This document shows, piece by piece, positions 61,231-64,000 of a stretch of 64,000 bases of DNA (the first letter of the stretch is position 1; each line of letters opens with the position of its first letter). A program made the translations under genes and the position numbers. Below the pieces are notes generated by a model. That model had not been told where the DNA came from. It saw only the letters and a list, made by a program, of their open reading frames with translations, and did no database searches. Origin of the DNA: Oxalobacteraceae sp. CFBP 13730 (GTDB taxonomy: Bacteria; Pseudomonadota; Gammaproteobacteria; Burkholderiales; Burkholderiaceae_D); NCBI GenBank assembly GCA_014841835.1, contig JACYUQ010000002.1:372001-436000 (forward strand). The letters are read 5' to 3'.

Positions 61231-61611
61231 TTACTGCATGCCGCCGCTGCTGATGAAATGCTCGCGTGCGTAGGCAAGCAACTGGCCTTCCGACGGGTGA
61301 TCCACGGTTTCAACCGCCTTGATCTTGTCACCAATCGCTGGCATCTTGCTCGTCAGATAGGAGACGAACGCGGTTTTTTCTTCGGCCGGGCCGACCACCA
61401 GGATCTGCTCGCTGTCGGTCAGCGCAGCAGCGATGTCCTTGTAGAACAGCGTGTTGTCGTCGCCGTTGACATGGTTGTCACCATGCTTCTGGTGAGGATG
61501 CGGATGGGTCGAGTGCGTTTTCATCGATTCCGATTCCGACGCATTCTTGTCGAAGTGGATGACTTGGGCTTTGGTATGGTCGAGCCAGACGACGGCGTTA
61601 TTCAGGGACAT
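61231..61611 (-). CDS. small eRF1 domain 3-like protein
   Basis: A 126-residue protein starting MSLNNAVVWLDHTKAQVIHFD. A histidine-rich loop follows (THPHPHQKHGDNH, near residues 34-46). The C-terminal half is DIAAALTDSEQILVVGPAEEKTAFVSYL, which resembles the L7Ae/eRF1 C-terminal fold of bacterial eRF1-related proteins annotated as translational machinery components. The function is unknown. The His cluster could bind metal. The gene is single, with its own terminator. Confidence 0.65.
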   Translation of the reverse strand: MSLNNAVVWLDHTKAQVIHFDKNASESESMKTHSTHPHPHQKHGDNHVNGDDNTLFYKDIAAALTDSEQILVVGPAEEKTAFVSYLTSKMPAIGDKIKAVETVDHPSEGQLLAYAREHFISSGGMQ

Positions 61612-61744
61612 GGTTGCTTTCGTAATGTAGTGTGGTTCGAGCATAGCGCATGTGTCGTAATGGCAGGGTGCGCTACCACACGCACGTCCAATCACGGCCT
61701 CCAAACTGAAACTCGACGAATTGCGGTCAACTTCCGATGATATC

Positions 61745-61767
61745 GATACTCCTGAAGTTTCGGTATC
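61745..61767 (+). promoter_or_regulatory. candidate operator upstream of the Rrf2 gene
   Basis: GATAC (61745-61749) and GTATC (61763-61767) are inverted with inner ACT/AGT symmetry, 23 bases ahead of the start codon. Rrf2 proteins commonly repress their own promoter at such sites. Confidence 0.4.
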
Positions 61768-61790
61768 ATGGCGCCAGGAGGATTTCAACG

Positions 61791-62204
61791 ATGAGAGCAG
61801 ATTTCAGACTGGCGCGCATGCTGCACGTCCTGAGCCATATTCACGGTCGCACGAACACCACGAGTTCCGAGGAACTTGCGGTCATGCTCAATACCAATCC
61901 CGTACTCGTGCGCCGCATGATGGGCGGACTGCGCGCGGCCGGGTATGTGAAGTCGACCTCCGGACGTAATGGCGGCTGGGTCCTGGCCGTCAATCCCGAA
62001 GACATCACGGTGCTCGATGTGTACCAGGCGCTGGAAGAACCCGTGATCTTCGCGATCGGCGCGAATGTCGATCATCCGGGCTGCCCGCAGGAGCAGGCGA
62101 TCAACGGCGCGCTTGAAGTGGCCATGGCCCAGGCGGCCGGTACGCTGCTGCGTGAATTCGGGCAGGTGCGCCTGTCGGCGTTCATCACGCCTGCGGCAAG
62201 CTGA
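61791..62204 (+). CDS. Rrf2-family transcriptional regulator
   Basis: A 137-residue protein with an N-terminal winged helix: FRLARMLHVLSHIHG, SSEELAVMLNTNPVLVRRMMGGLRAAGYVKSTSGRNGGWVLA. The N-P-V-L-V-R-R recognition helix and the GRNGGW wing are typical of Rrf2. Only one Cys (HPGCPQEQA) is in the sensor region, so it does not look like a three-Cys Fe-S regulator such as IscR. It is closer to the YwnA-like group. ATG 61791 has AGGAGG in front. A MarR remnant follows directly. Confidence 0.83.
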   Translation: MRADFRLARMLHVLSHIHGRTNTTSSEELAVMLNTNPVLVRRMMGGLRAAGYVKSTSGRNGGWVLAVNPEDITVLDVYQALEEPVIFAIGANVDHPGCPQEQAINGALEVAMAQAAGTLLREFGQVRLSAFITPAAS

Positions 62205-62213
62205 GGAGTGCAG

Positions 62214-62367
62214 ATGTCGTCGGAGATCGAGATTCATCCGGAAGCCGCAGTCGCGCCGGGCTATCTGGCCAATATGCCGCACGTGTGTTCAGCCGTGCGG
62301 TCGACGACGGCCTGCGCCCACATGGTCTGACGCTGGCGCTGATCGGCCCGTTCAGATCGCGCTGCCG
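62214..62367 (+). pseudogene. N-terminal remnant of a MarR-family regulator (frameshifted and truncated)
   Basis: Ten bases after the Rrf2 stop, an ATG with GAGGAG upstream encodes IEIHPEAAVAPGYLANM, then stops making sense. In a shifted frame from about 62282 the sequence continues RVFSRAVDDGLRPHGLTLAL and GPF. Joined, this is the standard MarR start (Gly-Tyr-Leu, then RVFSRAVDxxLRPHGLTL). The rest of the roughly 150-residue protein is absent, and the convergent LysR gene begins at the break. Confidence 0.6.
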
Positions 62368-63312
62368 TCATACCGGCAATGACGGTCGGGTGTGCTTGCC
62401 GTTCGCCGGCATCGCGACATGCAACCCGCCGAGCTGCCTGCATTGTTCTACCGTGAAATCGATGAACGTCTTCACGCGCAGCGGCTGGTAGCGGCGTGAC
62501 GGCGTCAGCACGTACAAGTCCTGATGGCGGGCGGCCCAGCCTGGCAACACCTGCACCAGTTCTCCGCGCTTTAACAAATCGTGGATCAGCCAATCGGGAC
62601 AGACGCCGATGCCGCTGCCAAGCACGAGCGCTTCCCGGATCGCCAGCGCGTTGTTGACGCGGTACCGGCTGCGTACCGGCACGCGAATTGCCTCATTGTC
62701 GCGGTGCAGATCGATCGTGGTACCGGGCGTCCAGGCAAAGCGCACGACGTCATGGCCGGCCAGGTCGGCCGGCTGCTGCGGCACGCCGCGCTCCTGCAGA
62801 TACGCGGGCGAGGCCGCCAGACAGCGCGGGATCGTGGCCAGGTGGCGCCCGGTGACATCCGGCGGCAGCGGTCCGCCAAGCCGGAAAGCGATATCCACGC
62901 TCTCCGCGACCATATCGATGTAGCGATCGTCCAGTAGCAGTTCGATCTCCACGGCCGGATGCGCCGCCAGAAACTGCGCGACGATCGCGTTGATCCTGAA
63001 TTGCCCCAGGCCCACCGGCGCATTGATGCGCAGCAGCCCCGACACCTGGCCGTCCATGCCCTGGACAGTGCCGACGGCAGCGTCGAACCCGTCGAGCACC
63101 AGTTTGGCATCAAGGTAGAACTGGCGCCCCTGTTCGGTTGGCGACAAGCCCTTTGTGCTGCGCTGGAACAGCCGCACGGCCAGATGCTGTTCGAGCTGGG
63201 CCAGCAACTTGCTGACCGTTGGCTGCGTGGTCCCGAGTTCGCGCGCTGCCAGGGACAGGCTGCCCAGTTCCAGTGTTCGTACGAAAGTGCGCATGGCCCT
63301 GAGGGTGTCCAT
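62368..63312 (-). CDS. LysR-family transcriptional regulator
   Basis: A 314-residue regulator. The N-terminal helix-turn-helix is MRTFVRTLELGSLSLAARELGTTQPTVSKLLAQLEQHLAVRLFQR. The effector domain from about residue 90 has LLRINAPVGLGQFRINAIVAQFLAAHP and ends GSGIGVCPDWLIHDLLKRGELVQVLPGW. This places it in the large CrgA-like subgroup. It is divergent from the SGNH hydrolase gene at 63411, which is a likely target. Confidence 0.88.
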   Translation of the reverse strand: MDTLRAMRTFVRTLELGSLSLAARELGTTQPTVSKLLAQLEQHLAVRLFQRSTKGLSPTEQGRQFYLDAKLVLDGFDAAVGTVQGMDGQVSGLLRINAPVGLGQFRINAIVAQFLAAHPAVEIELLLDDRYIDMVAESVDIAFRLGGPLPPDVTGRHLATIPRCLAASPAYLQERGVPQQPADLAGHDVVRFAWTPGTTIDLHRDNEAIRVPVRSRYRVNNALAIREALVLGSGIGVCPDWLIHDLLKRGELVQVLPGWAARHQDLYVLTPSRRYQPLRVKTFIDFTVEQCRQLGGLHVAMPANGKHTRPSLPV

Positions 63313-63410
63313 CGAGGTATTCTTGAATGGAATAAGTAATGTTCGACTTTACCATCTTCCAGCGCGTATTCGAATGACCTATCGTGGGCCTTCCATCAAC
63401 GAGGATCGCC

Positions 63411-64000
63411 ATGAGCCACCATCGTCACACCGCCGCACTCTGGATCGCAATGACTCTTGCAGGCAACGCACTGGCAGCCGATACACGAACGCATTGGGTA
63501 ACGTCGTGGTATGCCGCACCCCAACCAGGCTGGGACAGCAAGTTCGTCCTGCCGATGAACGTTCCTGCGTTCCTGGACGATCAGACCGTGCGCGAATACG
63601 TTCGCATCAGTGCCGGCGGGGATCGCATCAAGCTGGTGTTCTCCAATCGCTATGGGAAAGTCCCGCTCGATATCGGTGCTGTCAGCGTGATGACGCAGGC
63701 TGTGACGTTTGCAGGCGCGTTGCAGGTGGCGATTGCGCCGGGCGCGACGGTCACGAGTGATCCGATTGCGTTGCCGGTGGCGCCGTTGTCGCTGCTGCAG
63801 GTCACGACGTATCTGCCGGCCAGGACCGCAGTGAGCGGGTTCCACTGGGGCGCGTCGCAGCGTATCAGCGTCGCAGCCGGCAATGCCGGGCAGGTGGCCG
63901 ATTTTTCGGACGCGGCGCGGGTGGACGGGCGCTTGTTTCTCAGTGCCGTGCTGGTCGACGCCTTACCGGATGCCCGCACGGTGGTGGCGCTGGGCGACTC
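63411..64000 (+). CDS. secreted SGNH/GDSL hydrolase (3' end outside window)
   Basis: The frame opens at ATG 63411 with a weak GAGG site and runs off the right edge; about 196 residues are visible. A signal peptide ends around NALAAD near residue 22. Then comes HWVTSWYAAPQ, typical of secreted SGNH hydrolases with an N-terminal beta domain. The last visible residues, VVALGDS, are the start of the GDS block that holds the catalytic Ser, so the SGNH domain lies beyond the window. It is divergent from a LysR regulator. The substrate is unknown. Confidence 0.78.
   Translation, partial: MSHHRHTAALWIAMTLAGNALAADTRTHWVTSWYAAPQPGWDSKFVLPMNVPAFLDDQTVREYVRISAGGDRIKLVFSNRYGKVPLDIGAVSVMTQAVTFAGALQVAIAPGATVTSDPIALPVAPLSLLQVTTYLPARTAVSGFHWGASQRISVAAGNAGQVADFSDAARVDGRLFLSAVLVDALPDARTVVALGD

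Overview
The window is GC-rich, densely coded DNA that reads like an Oxalobacteraceae betaproteobacterium (Massilia, Telluria or Duganella type). This placement is inferred from codon use, the protein set (large TonB-dependent receptors, many secreted glycoside hydrolases, a ctaB of betaproteobacterial type) and the repeat families. No taxonomic search was run.

Bases 1-31464 plus the receptor at 31465-34464 form a plant hemicellulose locus. It opens with a xylose oxidation and uptake operon: xylose dehydrogenase xylB (cut by the left edge), xylonolactonase xylC, xylonate dehydratase xylD and the ABC importer xylFGH. A Tat-exported tyrosinase follows, then a reverse-strand 2,5-dioxovalerate dehydrogenase. 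Divergent from that is a xyloglucan block: GH74 endo-xyloglucanase, GH95 fucosidase, GH35 galactosidase, GH31 alpha-xylosidase with a PA14 domain, and a CE2-like acetyl esterase. After a small isomerase-like gene, an array of duplicated inverted repeats and a hybrid histidine kinase come reverse-strand genes for a TonB receptor, a sodium/sugar symporter, GH3, a minimal AraC regulator and GH39. Together they suggest that xyloglucan is cut outside the cell, imported, dismantled in the periplasm, and its xylose oxidised towards alpha-ketoglutarate. The 2-keto-3-deoxyxylonate dehydratase that would complete the chain is not in the window.

Bases 35051-45765 are a selenocysteine locus: formate dehydrogenase fdnGHI with an in-frame UGA and a clear SECIS hairpin, fdhE, selA, selB and tRNA-Sec. 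Directly behind lies an overlapping pair encoding a GcvH-like lipoyl carrier and a DsrE-like protein.

Bases 45762-52186 hold a methionine aminopeptidase coupled to a ParD-like gene, a large lipoprotein combining discoidin domains with a di-heme oxidoreductase, a membrane protein and ctaB. Bases 52187-55745 are an accessory patch of small, mostly unrecognised genes separated by a related intergenic repeat, including an unusual RecX.

Bases 55747-58841 (reverse) are a four-gene overlapping operon: acyl-CoA dehydrogenase-like protein, PIG-L deacetylase, NodS-like methyltransferase and family 2 glycosyltransferase. The right end carries a DUF2721 membrane protein, a divergent alpha/beta hydrolase and CGNR regulator, a small eRF1-like protein, an Rrf2 regulator followed by a MarR remnant, a LysR regulator and the start of a secreted SGNH hydrolase cut by the right edge.
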